64,000 nucleotides of DNA from Rostratula benghalensis. Taxonomy: Eukaryota > Chordata > Aves > Charadriiformes > Rostratulidae. Location of the stretch: the NCBI GenBank assembly GCA_013399305.1, contig VXAI01000338.1, forward strand, positions 303,068 through 367,067, given 5' to 3'. Below are positions 23,881-37,200 of this stretch, piece by piece. The first letter of the stretch is position 1. The number at the start of each line of letters is the position of its first letter. The notes under the pieces were generated by a model. That model was not told the DNA's origin. It saw only the letters and a program-made list of their open reading frames with translations, and searched no databases. The position numbers were made by a program, and so were the translations under genes.

Positions 23881-24780
23881 GATTCTGTCTTTAAGTTCAA
23901 ATTTACTGCATCTTCTCATATGAATATTTTAAAAAAATATAAAAACATTTGCATTATACGTCTTACATTTGTGGTCAAATAATGTGGTGATGTTCCCTCA
24001 TCGATCCTTCACCCCTACATAACCAGTTTTGGAAAGCTGTACAAAACTACCTATTTTTACTGAACTTTTTTCTTAGAGCACTTAAGTCCACGGAGTCTGA
24101 GGTGCTCTTATGTCGATCTAAGGACATTTTAGCTGAATTTAGCACTCTGAACCCCCAAATAGTTGCTGCAGATGAAGGGGGAGAGGCTGTTACACGAGGC
24201 AGACGTGTCGGGTGTTTGCCCTGCAGGCCCAGCAAAAGCCATAGCTCGGGCTACTGATTGAGACTCTTCAAAGTAAGGCCACTATGCCAGGATGTCTGGA
24301 AAACATGGGATCTTGTGATAAACTCCCTGCTTTACAAATTAGAAAGGCTACTGTATGAGTTAACCAAACATACCAAGGGCTTTGCGACAGACCACTGTGG
24401 GAGCCCAGGGTCACCAGGAGAATGTGATGTAAGGAAGTAACCTTCCTAAATGAAGATACGACATTATCATCGAAAAACAACAGCAGGCAGGAAAAGAGAG
24501 GAAGGCTACAAAGCAAAAAAGCTGTGCCTTAATATCACATTTTCTTTGAGACATCGATGGCCCCCACACCCACACACACACACACACCCCAGTGCTGAGG
24601 GGACAGGAATAAGCAAAGCGCTCCCACCACCCAGGTCTGACAGAATTTCCTCAGAATATATTCCACTTGTTTTTCTCCCTGAAAAATCAAGACACTGGTC
24701 AACGCAATTTATATTTTCTTTTATCTTTGACTCTTTTGAATCCCATGAGTTGATCCATCCTTGACTGCATCTCTGCCTCA
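23881..24780. other. Spacer left of the TARS1 CpG island
   Basis: AT-rich sequence with a CA-type simple repeat at about 24567-24600 (cccacacccacacacacac). No exon or interspersed repeat was recognised. GC content rises sharply after 24780. Confidence 0.5.
24567..24600. repeat. (CA)n microsatellite
   Basis: Imperfect CA repeat of about 30 bases, about 600 bp upstream of the TARS1 start codon. Confidence 0.75.
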
Positions 24781-25099
24781 AGGTAATAGCAGCTCAGTCC
24801 CCGAGTGCCACCCGTCCCTCAGCCCCTCGTCACCCCCTTGCCGTCACCCCTGCGGCCCTGCCGGCGGGGGAAGGCTGGTTCAGTTTCTCCCTTCAGGAGC
24901 GAGGGGAGCAGGGATAAGGGGACACCAACCCCCGCGGCGCCGCTTCCCTCCACGACGGGTCCTGGTCGGGCTTCCGCCACCTTCAGCTGCGGGAGCCCCT
25001 CGCAGGGGACCTTTCCTCCCGCCTCCCCGGCCACACGCCCGGGCGCGGCACGGCCCTCCGACCCCATTGGCCCGACCGCGTTGGAGCGGCCTCCCCCGG

Positions 25100-25107
25100 T
25101 TGCATCA
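25100..25107 (+). promoter_or_regulatory. Candidate amino-acid response element (C/EBP-ATF site) of TARS1
   Basis: TTGCATCA is the reverse complement of TGATGCAA, the core of the C/EBP-ATF composite element bound by ATF4 under amino-acid starvation or ER stress. It lies 80 bp upstream of the TARS1 ATG inside the CpG island. Many cytosolic aminoacyl-tRNA synthetase genes are known ATF4 targets, so the position is meaningful. Whether it is upstream of the transcription start or in the 5'UTR cannot be told from sequence alone. Confidence 0.6.
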
Positions 25108-25186
25108 GCTGCGGCGGCCGGCGGGCGCCTGCGCCGGGTCCTTCCCGCCCCTTCGCCAGCTGCGTCGGGCGGATCCGCGTGTGGCA

Positions 25187-25207
25187 ATGGCGGGCGCTGA
25201 CAGCCAG
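25187..25207 (+). CDS. TARS1: TARS1 exon 1 (start codon, residues 1-7)
   Basis: Encodes MAGADSQ and ends at CAG followed by gtgggc. The ATG has a purine at -3 and G at +4. The peptide differs from the human N-terminus, but the joined exon 2 product ([16 protein letters not shown]) aligns with it, so this ATG is the best start. Too short to be found as an ORF. Confidence 0.85.
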
Positions 25208-28200
25208 GTGGGCCCGGCGGCGGCCGGGGGCCGCGCTGGAGCACCGGCTCTGTCCTCAGCGCGGCTCCCCCTCACCGCGGGCCGGGAGGCGGGGGGGTGT
25301 CCTGGAGGCGGGGCATCCCCTTAGCAGGCTTGGAGGGTGGGCGGCCCTGTCAGGGGGACGGGTGCTGGCGGCGGGAGGGAGTTAGGCCTCTTCCCCTTCT
25401 TCCTTATGGCAGGCGGACGGGGGTTTCCTCGGCTCTTGGAGGGCAGGGTGGAAAGGCAGTGGGATTTAACTGTTTAGTAAACGATCATGGGGCCGGGCTG
25501 GGGTTTCCTGGGCGGAGGGGTCGGGTCTCTTCCCTGGTGTGTGGTGCTGAGGGAGGGGGTTAAAGTTCCGTGGGTGTGAGCGACTGCTGGAGAATGAGGG
25601 AATTGTGCTCGCCCTCCTCAGGCAAATGCTGGGGAAGAAAAAAAGGCAGACTGCGGAAAGAAGAAAGTGAAGGAAGGGGCCGGCGATGGAGGGCGGTCGG
25701 AGGTGAGCTGCCCTTGGACCATAAGGGGTTGAGGAAGGTGTTCTCCTGGTTGCTGCCTTGTGTACTGCTGCAGCTCATCCCTCTGGAGTATTTTATCTGG
25801 CGTTACAGTTAGTCCTTTTCCTGCCTTTATTTTACTAAAATTTGCCATAAACATGACTTTATTGCTTTTTCTAACACCAAGTTAAATGGGCTTAATGGGA
25901 GAGTGGCTCCGATTTCCATAGTTGCTCTTCTCGCCGTGCCACTGTTTGCACCAGGAGGTAGGCAGCAGACCTCTGGGATGATGAAAGCTTGCCTAAGGTC
26001 CTCTGCCTGTGCTGTCTTCGTGGTGGGTAAACACTGATCCCCCTGACTGTGCACAGAGAGGGCCAGCTGCTAGCTAGCACTCATCCTGAGCCAACTGCAA
26101 AGCTGTACAATCTCGGTTATGCCCAAACTGATAGCCCTGATGACGTGTAGGCTGAAGTCAGTTCCTGCCTGGGTGGTTCAGAGTAGAGGTGTTCTCGGGT
26201 TTTTTTGGCTTACCAAAAAAAAAAATCAGGGTTGATGTTAAATCATAGAGTCTTTTCAAATTTATTTCTTTCCTTGCACAGCTTATCAAACAGGTATTTA
26301 ATAAACTCTGTAGTAGCTTGTTAACGTATGTGTAGTTTAAACAGGTCTACAACGATACATTTCAAAATAATAATTACTATTAAGCTAAAGTCTTATTTTT
26401 TATTATTGATACTACACAATTAATATGTAGTAGTGATTCTTTTTAGGTATAGCACATATATAGCTATTTGAAAAGTGTGTCCATTCTGTTTGAATTCTTG
26501 ACGTAATGTGATAGGACAGTATTGTAATAATCTATTGATTTTTTTTTTTTACTTTTTAAATTGCATATAGCTGAATCCCTGGCCTGCATTTATCAATGAG
26601 CGTTTGGAGATGTACAATAAGCTTAAAGCTGAACATGATGCACTCCTTGCAGAAAGAGCTGCAAATAACAGTAAAGCCATTAAAGTTACATTACCTGATG
26701 GCAAGCAGATTGATGCCGAATCCTGGAAAACTACTCCTTATCAAATCGCTTGTGGAATTAGGTACGATTCTGTTCTGTGATACACTCAGTCATTTTCAGG
26801 CAGTTGTCTGTCATTAGGCTGTGAGCACATGGGCAATGTATAATTTTTCTCAGTCATTTATCTTAACTCTTCTCAAGGCATCTTATATGTAATAAACTGA
26901 AGGTAACCAATCGGGTTTTAGATTTGGAGTGTAATTTTTTAGCCTTATGAAGGTACAATTTCTGAAATTAGTAAGAATGTAATTGATTTTAGACACAGAT
27001 TACTTCATACTTTCCCTGCAAGTGCTGTCATTGTGTTAAGAACTAATTTGCTAATAAATTAATCAGATTGAATGTTAGCACATGCAAACTAGTTTGCATC
27101 AATCTGGGGAAGATGACTGCTGGGTTATGTTTCATTTGATTACAGAGAGCATTAGCAGTATCTTTCACTTCCATGCATTTTACTTGCATGGGAGATAACC
27201 GTCAAAAAAGCATCACACAGCTTTGAGTTTTTCAGCCTTGCTGTGAAGTAGATGTGCATTTGAACAATGCACATTGGACACCCTAACAGTTAAAACTACA
27301 AAACCTGGATGATTCCAAGGTGTGAAATGCCATTTTTTTTCTTGCTTAGGTACCTTGTCATTGTAACCTTCTTTGCTTTAGTGATTTGGGATGAAGAAAG
27401 GGTTTTTTGCCTGGTGGAAGCAAAACTGGAAAGTTACCATGTCAGAAATGGGATTTGTTAATTTTTAAAAGGGAAGCTCTGTCTTTTATTGCAATAAGAT
27501 TTTAAAGTCATGTTAGTACTTTGAACTGGCTGCCTTTAAGTGAAATATGTTAATGAATGTATGAATATCAAGTACACAGCACAGGTTTCTTCTCTCATCT
27601 CTGGGATGTGAGAAAGATTTTAATGAATGATCAAGACTGGCTAATTGGCTTATTTATTTGGAAATGATATATGACATCGTACACCCTAAAAATCTTATTC
27701 AACATGGAGAGCAAACTTGGGGAACTGCTGCTTGCTGCTTTCAGAAAATTATATACTGTGTATTTATTCTGTAGTCAGGGCCTGGCTGACAACACTGTTA
27801 TTGCTAAAGTGAACAAGATGGTTTGGGATCTAGACCGGCCTTTGGAGGAGGATTGTACACTGGAGCTGCTTAAGTTTGAAGATGAAGAGGCTCAAGCAGT
27901 GAGTATCATCTACCAAAATTCATTTGCCCTTGAATTTGCATTAGTCTCAGCCTCAAGTAGTTATTTGCATCTTTAGTGTGTTCAAAAGAGGAAGAGACAG
28001 GAGTAGGTTTTCAGTGTAGGTGCATCTGCATTTTCTAAAAATTCCTTACAAGGAAGTTATGGTACTGCATATAATGTACATTCTCCTGTGTATTTGTAGC
28101 CAAGTCTGCTAACAGTTACTGTAGTTTATCAGGTCTGTTCTCATTGAAGTTTTGTATTTGCATCTTGCTTGTTAATGTAAAATAGGTCTTTTGAACTGAC

Positions 28201-31200
28201 ATTGTCAGCACTGACTGTGAAAACAACACTGAGTGTAAAAGTACTGTGTATGTACAGTCATAAAAGTACTGAGTACGTTGCTCTTTTACTCTGTATCTGT
28301 AAAAGTACGTCCTTAATTTTGGCTACTTACTCAGGTAAATGTGGATATCTGGTAAATTTGTAAATATTCTCGTTAGGAAAAAAAAGTTTGGTACAAGAAG
28401 CTGTCAGTCAAACTTACCACAGAGGTCTTGGGTTCAAACTTAGGGTTTTCATATTGGCTAAATAATGGCTTCTGTGAGATGTCTGCTTCCTGGTCTGTGC
28501 AAGTAAAAGCAGAGTGAAGTCCTGTAGATTTGGTTTTAATTTGTCAAAACATCGGGTGTACTACAAGACAGTTTGTAATTTTTAACTTTATGAAGTGTTC
28601 TACTTCATTGCAGGATTTCCTATGCATAAAATCTTCATATTAGGACCACAACCTTATGTTGAAAGTGCTCCTTTTGGTCTTCATGCAGAGCTGATTGAGT
28701 GAAGTTCATAGAAAAAAAAAAGTTTCTGAATTAGTTTATTGACATTTTGACAATAAATTAATTATTTCAACATTAGTTGCAATTAAAAATTATTTGGTGG
28801 CAGGCTGTAAACAATTTTCCAATGTTACTTTCTGCAAATACTGGTCCTTGGGATGAGAGTATTGCCAGGCAAGTCACTTCTGTTCTGCAGATTCCTTTAA
28901 CATGGGGACTGCATCAAGTATCCTTAAAAGCGAGCATTTCAGAAAAGGTTTTCAATGAGACACTCGGAAATGCGTTGTGCATATTCAGATTGATCCCCTC
29001 TGTTTTTCACTTCCACTAGGTGTACTGGCACTCAAGTGCTCACATAATGGGTGAAGCGATGGAGAGAATCTACGGTGGCTGTTTGTGCTATGGCCCACCG
29101 ATAGAAAATGGATTTTATTATGACATGTTCCTTGAGGAAGGGTAGGTTTTGATTTTTATGTTTTTAGGAGTGGGAGGATGGCAGTCACAGCAAAGTTTCT
29201 GTTATCTGCTTGTTCCCAGAACAAATTCACCTGCAGTGCTGCACATGGCTTTGCTCTTTGCAGTGAGCTCCATTCATGAGCTAGTGCATTGCAACTGGCT
29301 TAGAAATTGCAAGTGAAAGCAAGAATAATTGACTTTTGTGTTTGTGTTTATTCTAGGGGTGTATCAAGTAATGACTTCTCCGCTTTGGAAGCGTTATGCA
29401 AAAAGATAATGAAGGAAAAGCAAGCGTTTGAAAGACTGGAAGTTAAGAAGGAAACACTGCTGGAAATGTTTAAGGTAGGCTGTTTGAGAAGGTTGTATCT
29501 AGTGTCATGCACTTACTCTGTATTTGTAAGTTTAGCTGCATATTCTGTATGTGATAGAGGAAGGTCTGTCAAATTAGCTCTTTAATGTGTTATGTTCTTA
29601 TAAGCTTATTTGTGATATTTAACAAAAAAAAAAAAAAAGAGCAAAAGTGTAATTCTTAGGTTCTCAGGCATGTGTATCAGATTTTCTGCAACTGTAAGAA
29701 TTCTCATTCTTCCCTTAGGTGGCTTTGGCAAAATCCCTAAAGCCACGTTCTTCATTAATTTCCCACAGATATCAATTCACAGTATATCATGTGCAGTTAT
29801 GTTATATGCTATGTTATCTTATGTTATCTTATATCAGCTTTGAGTAAAATGCAGTGGTGATACTCTAAATGCATGGGCTGATGCCTTCAGAAAGCTTCAT
29901 AAAACATTTTTCAGTATGAGGACCTCTGAGAAAGTCCAAATAACACTAAAAGCTGATTGTTTCTCTTTAGTAGCTAGTTGCAAATAATTTTCTGGCATTC
30001 CTGAGACAGACATTATTCAGTTCTCACTGTTAGGACAGGATGGTGTCATTCAGGTTGGAAGGTACCTCTGTAGGTCTCCAGTCCAATCTCATGCAGAGGG
30101 CACGGGCTCAACACTGAAGTCAGGCTGGGTTTCTGAGGGCTTGTCCAGTTCAGCCTTCAAAACCTCTAAGGATGATGGAGACTGCACAATCTGCTGTCTG
30201 TGCAGCTTGCTCTGCTACTGGACTGTCTTTCCGTCTGTCTGTCTTTTATAATCCTCTTTTGATGCAGCATAGCATCGGGATTGCTAATAATTTAAACTAC
30301 TGATGAGTTCTCTTGCTTCATAAGGAGTTAACAAATATGTGTGCTGCTTTTCTTCTCAGTATAATAAATTCAAGTGTCGCATCCTGAATGAGAAGGTCAC
30401 TACTCCAACTACAACAGTATACAGGTAATTATGCATGCATCTTAATACTACTAGATATATCTTTCTAGGATGAAATATACCAATGAATGTTTTACCTATT
30501 CTTAGGTGTGGTCCCTTGATAGATTTATGCAGAGGGCCTCATGTCAGACATACTGGCAAGATAAAGACCATAAAAATTCATAAGGTAAGTACTGAAACCG
30601 CACTAGACTAATGTTTTCACTGAAAATGTGTTGCTGTCTTTAGGTGGTACAGTATTGGCTTAGTCAAGAATGTACTGCAAAACAGGTAACCTGGCCAAAG
30701 ACTCGTAACAAACTAGGAAAGGGTTTTGTGCCAGAAAGATACTCATGTAGTCTGAAGCCCAACTAATTGTCCAGAGCACTTCTCACACAGATGAAAATGT
30801 GTTAAGGATTTGTTGAACTGTATCAATTGGAGTTACAGTTTTTTCTCAGCTGATAGTTACAGATGAAAACTCTTCTTATGCCTTAGCTGCTCTACATTAA
30901 ATACAGTGATTTGTTAATAATTGTGTGCCTTTTTGTAGTAGGCAGTGGTAGGAAAATATGGAAGCTTCTCTTTTTCTTTAATGTCTCATTTATTTTTTTG
31001 CATGCAGAATTCTTCCACCTATTGGGAGGGCAAGGCTGATATGGAATCCCTCCAGCGGATCTATGGAATTTCATTCCCAGATGCAAAAATGCTGAAGGAA
31101 TGGGAGAAATTCCAGGAGGAGGCTAAAAACAGAGATCACAGAAAAATTGGGCGGGTAAGACAGTTTTTCTGGTAATGTGTTGTCCAACCATGGTGGATGT

Positions 31201-34200
31201 AACCCCTTAAGCAGAATCCTGAGGACAGCGTATACTTGCTGCCGCAGCCAAGTTGTGACACAGTTGTATTTTCAGTCGAGTCAGGTACTTTTGTCTCAGA
31301 CAGCATCAGAAATCCTAAAGCAAGTAACTTCCCTTTAGACTTCTCTCAGTTTTGAACACGACGACTTCCTTATTCCACGGATCAGTCAGAACACAACATC
31401 CACTTCAGTCTGCAGGCAGTGCTCATTCCTATGCAGTTTTCTGCAGCCTGTTGACTCACAGTTCTCTTCTGTGTGATTTCAGAATCCATTTCTATGTTTT
31501 TTTGGTTGGGGGGGCGGGGTTTGGTTTTGTTTTTTAGATGGAAGCCGTGTCAGATAATTGATAGTCCTGAACACTGTTACAGGGTCTGTTGCTTTTTTGC
31601 AGCAGTCCTCAAGTGTGTACACAGTTTGTCACATTAGCCAGTTACAGTTCACACCGTCAGTTCATGTGCAGATAATGAGAGAGCTGCAGAAGCAGAACTC
31701 AGCACTGCTTGTCAATGTACAAAGGGAGTTGTGGGGGCACAGTTAGGAGATGCACATCGATGTGAAGTTTTGGAGCATCAGTAATGAAACGGGAAACTGA
31801 GCAATCTCCCCTACAAGTGCTGATGGAGATGTAAATACCAGTGAAAATGCATGAGATCTCTTTGTGTTGCTTTTATTTTTTCTTTCTTTTTAAACTGATT
31901 AGTGATGACCAATCAGTAGTAATTAATTTGTGATTGTTAAGTGAAAAACATGGTGTAAAAATACTAAGTGTTTAAAATAATATTTTTCTGCAGGACCAAG
32001 AACTGTTTTTCTTTCATGAGCTCAGCCCTGGTAGCTGTTTTTTTCTGCCAAAAGGAGCGTACATTTACAACACGTTAATTGAATTTATCCGGGTAAGTAA
32101 TGTGTTTTGGAAATCTTCTAGAAGAAATGGCTTAATTTTAGAAGAACATGTAACAGCAGGTTACATATAACAGTCTTAACAGCCCTTCATTTCAACTTAG
32201 TTTAATCTTTTGGGTCTGTAAGCCACAGAACTAAAGAAACCTAGTTTATTTGAATTGGTCATGTCACAATCTCTGCTAAGTTACATTTTTATTAATACTT
32301 TGTATTTGCAGATAAAACAGTGATGATGATGCTGTATAATATGAATTCTCTGACATCTGGTAGTACAGCTAAGCTCACACTACAGCTGTTCCACTGATGC
32401 ATAATGACTTATTTTAATAAACTTACTAAATTTGGCCTTGTAGAACTATTAGTTATGAAATTATGTGTAGGAAAAAAAATTCCAATCTTCCTGTTGGAAT
32501 ATTTAAAGTCTGTCTTATTATGGTGTATTTGGGCTGCAGGGTACTGTCAAGTATCATTGAATACCTAGAGACTGCTGCTTTAACGTGCAGGGAGTAAACT
32601 TCTTCCTGCCTTCTACAGAGGAATTGTTTGGGGAAGGGGTGTTGCTGGTGGAAGCAATGTGTCCTGGCATGTGCAGCTTGAATTTTTCTCTCATCTTCCT
32701 CTTCTCAAGTCATGTCTTTTTTTTGTAGGGCATCATTTGCATATTTTAGTGGTTGCAGGTCAAAGGTTGACTACTAATGTTTGCTTTACTCGTTATTTTA
32801 TGTACTGGGTCTGTTCTAGAGTGAGTATCGAAAACGTGGATTCCAGGAAGTTGTCACTCCAAATGTGTTCAACAGCAAACTATGGATGACTTCAGGACAC
32901 TGGCAGCATTACAGTGACAACATGTTCTCCTTTGAAGTGGAGAAAGAAATTTTTGCTCTGAAGCCTATGAATTGTCCAGGACACTGGTAAATACATAGTA
33001 AATCTGGTTTACCGAAGATGGTGCTGATTCAAAAAAAAACAAAAAAAACCCAAACCAAACCAATTCCTGTTTGTTTTGCCTGCTTAATTGTAAATACAGC
33101 TCTTTTAAGGTATGTAGATGTGACATGCTGCCAAGAAGGATGTAACTATTAGTCATCTTGTCTATGTGCTCCCTTGACTCGATATGCTGAGAAGTGCCAC
33201 TTTTCCTTCAATACAGAGGCCACGTTTTAGACCTGAAGCTTACCTTGCTGCCACAAAACCTGTGTCATTGTTAATTTTGTGGCCATTAGGCATCCCAGTG
33301 CTAATAGTCAGTTTTAGGAGCCGTTTGATCTGTGAGGCAGTGGAGGCCCACCAGCTATAAAAGGGTGTCTGCATTTGCTTTCCTGACAAAACTGGATGGG
33401 AATGATGGTTGTACTCATATTACGTCATTGGCATTACGCGCATCTGCTCGGGTGCTGGCTGCTTCTCATTGGCTGTTCTTTGCAGAATTTTGATTCTTGG
33501 GTGAGCTTCAAGTAATGACCTTTTCCTTCAGCCTTATGTTTGATCATCGCCCAAGATCATGGCGGGAGCTGCCGTTACGTTTGGCTGATTTCGGTGTTCT
33601 GCACCGCAACGAACTGTCAGGAGCTCTTACAGGACTCACTCGAGTACGCCGGTTCCAGCAGGACGATGCTCATATATTCTGTGCTATGGAGCAGGTATGG
33701 GCTGGTGTTAAATGATACAGGTTATTAAAATCAGATTAGCTGATTTTTCTTTTTTTCTTTTTTTTTTTTTTTTTAATACTTGAGTCTTTATTTCTCTTTT
33801 CATAAAGATTGAAGAGGAGATTAAGAGTTGTCTGCAGTTCCTGCGTACCGTGTATGATGTCTTTGGATTTTCTTTTAAACTGAATCTCTCGACTCGTCCT
33901 GAAAAGTACCTGGGAGATATTGAAGTGTGGAATCAAGCTGAAAAGGTAAACAGGAGTTTTATTAACTTTTTATATGATAGCAAGGCTGCAGCTGGAAGTC
34001 CTGTGAGAACGTATTGCCTCCTGGGCGGTAGAGTGACAGCTGGACATGAGCAATATAACTTTAATAACTGTCTCCAATTCAGCCTGGCTGCTATAAATAG
34101 TTTACTCTCCATATAGGCGCAGTCTCCATGTCAGAATCAAATTACCTCTCCTCTCTCTCCTTGTATTTGTTGCTCATTTCAGAAAACAAAAATAAAATAA

Positions 34201-37200
34201 GAGGAAGAGAACCAATTCCAGCAGCCCTTGGAAGAAGGTTTAGAGCCATCTTCCAAAAGCTATTTGCTTTGATGCCCCTGCAGGTGCAGTGCTGGGGAGA
34301 AGATAGGGCAGGAATATATATTAGGTATATCAGGGTGGAGTGTCTCTCAATATTATCTATGAACTTTGAATCTGGCATAGGAGTTTCTTGCATGCTAGCA
34401 AACTCTGCTCTTTTGGCCTTTTCAAAAATTAATGCATTAATTTTATTGGTTTGAATTTGGACTAAATTACTCTTTTAGCTGAGGCTCTTCCAAAACTTAA
34501 CTTTCTCCAGAAAATAGGTGAGTTGCAGCAGTAACTGATAAGTATGGAGAATTTGGTAGGGTCAACGTACCTGTAGCAGGATGTTACACATGGTGCTGTC
34601 ACATGGAAAGACAACGAATGATGGGGAAACACTGAGCTTATGTGTCCTTTTATCTCTAGCAACTCGAAAACAGCCTCAATGACTTTGGTGAGAAGTGGGA
34701 GTTAAACCCTGGGGATGGAGCTTTCTATGGACCTAAGGTTAGTATGTTGCTAACTCCTAGCTGGCTTAGGCTTTTAATTATTTTTGGATGAAGCAGAGGA
34801 AAGTTACTAAGTTTGTTGCTTTTCCTTGATACTACTACCCTGATCTTGGCAGTAGGGATAGCCATGCAAGTGCTGTTCTTTGCAGTATAGTGAATAAGCA
34901 GGAAAAAAACCTCACAGAGTCTTCATGTGTTTACAAAATGAAGCAGAATGTCTCTGTCCCCAGAAAGGCAAGTTTTGGACATCTATTTATGCAGGATGCT
35001 TGCCAGGTAACTTCAAATATATGTACATATGTACCTGATCGAGACAAAGTCTATCTAATTAATAGTCTGCTCTAAGTTAATTAAACAAATGCAGATAGAC
35101 ACTAAATGCTTTTAATAGGTAAATAATGTTTTCCATATCTTATTACAAAGGGAAGCAAATAGTATGGTGATGCTCTTGGGTTTTATTAATGATCTTCTTG
35201 GTAAAGAAATCTTACATTCTTCACTTACTGTTCTGCATGTTCCTTTCCAATGTAACATTATAACTGATTTTCTCAGTGTCAGTGTGCTCTTCTAAAGCAT
35301 TGGTGCTTTTGAGGTTTGCCTGGAGGGTGTAGAACAAAACTGATTCTTAAACCGATGACCTGGTACAAACTGAGCTTGCTGAAAGGTCGGATTAGGAAGG
35401 GGAGTATACTTTTATAGTTGTCCAATACCATTCTAAGATGCTCTACAGCTGAAATCTTGTGTTTTTCCAGATACATAAACTCTGACACGCTTGACAGAAA
35501 TCATACTCCCTGGTTTTCACATATCGATAATGCTCATTTCATTCATTAAACTCAGTTTATATTTATAAACGGTTTGCCTGCAGCTTGAAAGAGCTCATGG
35601 GTTTAGTGGGGACATGACCAGAGGGTGGCACTGTGAGATCGCGCTACCAGAGCAATCCCTGCCTTGGGCCCTAGGTGAATCCTAAATCATGAGAAACAAA
35701 AACAACAACTTACTAGTTTAAGAAATTTTGCTTTTACTGGCACAGTTTTGTGGCTGCATTGAGTTTCTGGTGAGTTTTGGTGTTTTAAAAAGTCCCTTGC
35801 ATTAGTTTCGTGGTTTCATTGTTGGGGTTTTTTTTTATTTTTTAAAGCTGTCTTTTCAGTTTGCACGATTAAGTAGGGCATTCTAGAAATTTCCTGATAT
35901 CTTTGAGCATCAGGACAGAGTTCCTTAAAAAATTACTTGTAACTCTTTCCCTAATGAACCTACACTACCTTTATGTCTATATTCAGTCATCTAGTAAATT
36001 GGTTCTGATTTCTCTCTGTAGGCTAATTGACTCAATGTCAGTTTATGGGTTGTAGGTGAAACGTCTTACAGCAACTGATCATTCATAATGTGAAATGCAA
36101 ACAGCATTTAGTAATTTCCTCTGTTGATTTGAAAGAAGGCAAATATCTATGGGAACCTTTGTTAATTTTATATTACCTTTTCATTTGCTCCTAATACACT
36201 CTAGTCAAAGTAAGATGAGCAAACTTGTAGTATTTTGCACTGGTTTTAAAAGGAAACTAGATAAAGTTACATTTTTAAGGTAAGCTCAATGTTCTAGGAT
36301 ACCTTAAAACTACTTGCATATGGGGGGGTTTTTTTGTGATTTGAAATTAAAGAAGGTTATAAATAATTTATCTCTACAGAAACTATTTGGGGAGTAGCTG
36401 AATGATGATAAAGTCTGGCATCTGATTGCAAAACCGGAAGACTTCAGTTAATAAAACACTGATCTGTTTGTTTGATGTATAAATTAAAGTAAGGCACGCA
36501 GTGCCAACATACAGCCCTGCTGGTGAAAGGATGAGTAAGGGAACAATGTGATAGATAAATAGGGTCAGGACACTATAAATCTACTGTTTTCTATCCATCT
36601 TTCTGCCTAACTTGTATCTTAAGGTACTCAGCATTAAAGTGTGAGGTGCAATAGGAAGAGTAGGTTTGATTCCGTGACTGTAGATACTCTTAGTCAGAAG
36701 AAGTGTCATTGATTAACGTGATCCCTACTGTAAGTGGACCATGTAACGGTAGGTTTCTCCTCCTGTGTCCATGCCCTGAATATGTAACATAAGCTACAGA
36801 GTGTTCAAATACTGCCTAATAAAGGAGTGTCCGATTGCCAGTTTGAGTTTGAAGAAATCTCAGTTTAGCGAGATGTGTTCAGTTCTGGTCTAGCACTTGC
36901 ACTTACGAATTCACTCGCTGAAAAGGCCCGTGAAAGTCCCAGACTGAAACTCACAAAAAATAGTCTGAAGTACTAAATGCAGTTACTCCCTGAAGTAACA
37001 TCTCTCCAGTTGCTCAACCTTTTCTTTGCTCTAACATTTTTTTGCGTCAGAACCTGCAAATCAGTTAAGTCCTAATGTAGACTTAAGTATGTTGTTTTAA
37101 ACCATATGTAGCTCTTCTGCACTGAGTTTCTGTCTTGAAACAGTGAGTTTGCTTTCAGAGAGGCATGCTTGTATCTTAAACTGTAGTAAAGTTTGTGGCT

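Larger units (their letters stand above)
24785..25560 (+). promoter_or_regulatory. CpG island and promoter of TARS1
   Basis: GC content and CpG frequency are both high from about 24785 to 25560, spanning the first coding exon. This is typical of a housekeeping promoter. An inverted CCAAT box (ATTGG, in cccattggcc) lies at about 25068, and a TTGCATCA element at 25100-25107. No TATA box is evident. The long open frames here on both strands are a by-product of the GC-rich sequence. Confidence 0.75.

Noticed and set aside
24761..25324. Long plus-strand frame upstream of and overlapping TARS1 exon 1
   Set aside because: A product of the CpG island's low stop-codon frequency. The real TARS1 start at 25187 is in a different reading and splices to exon 2 after seven codons.
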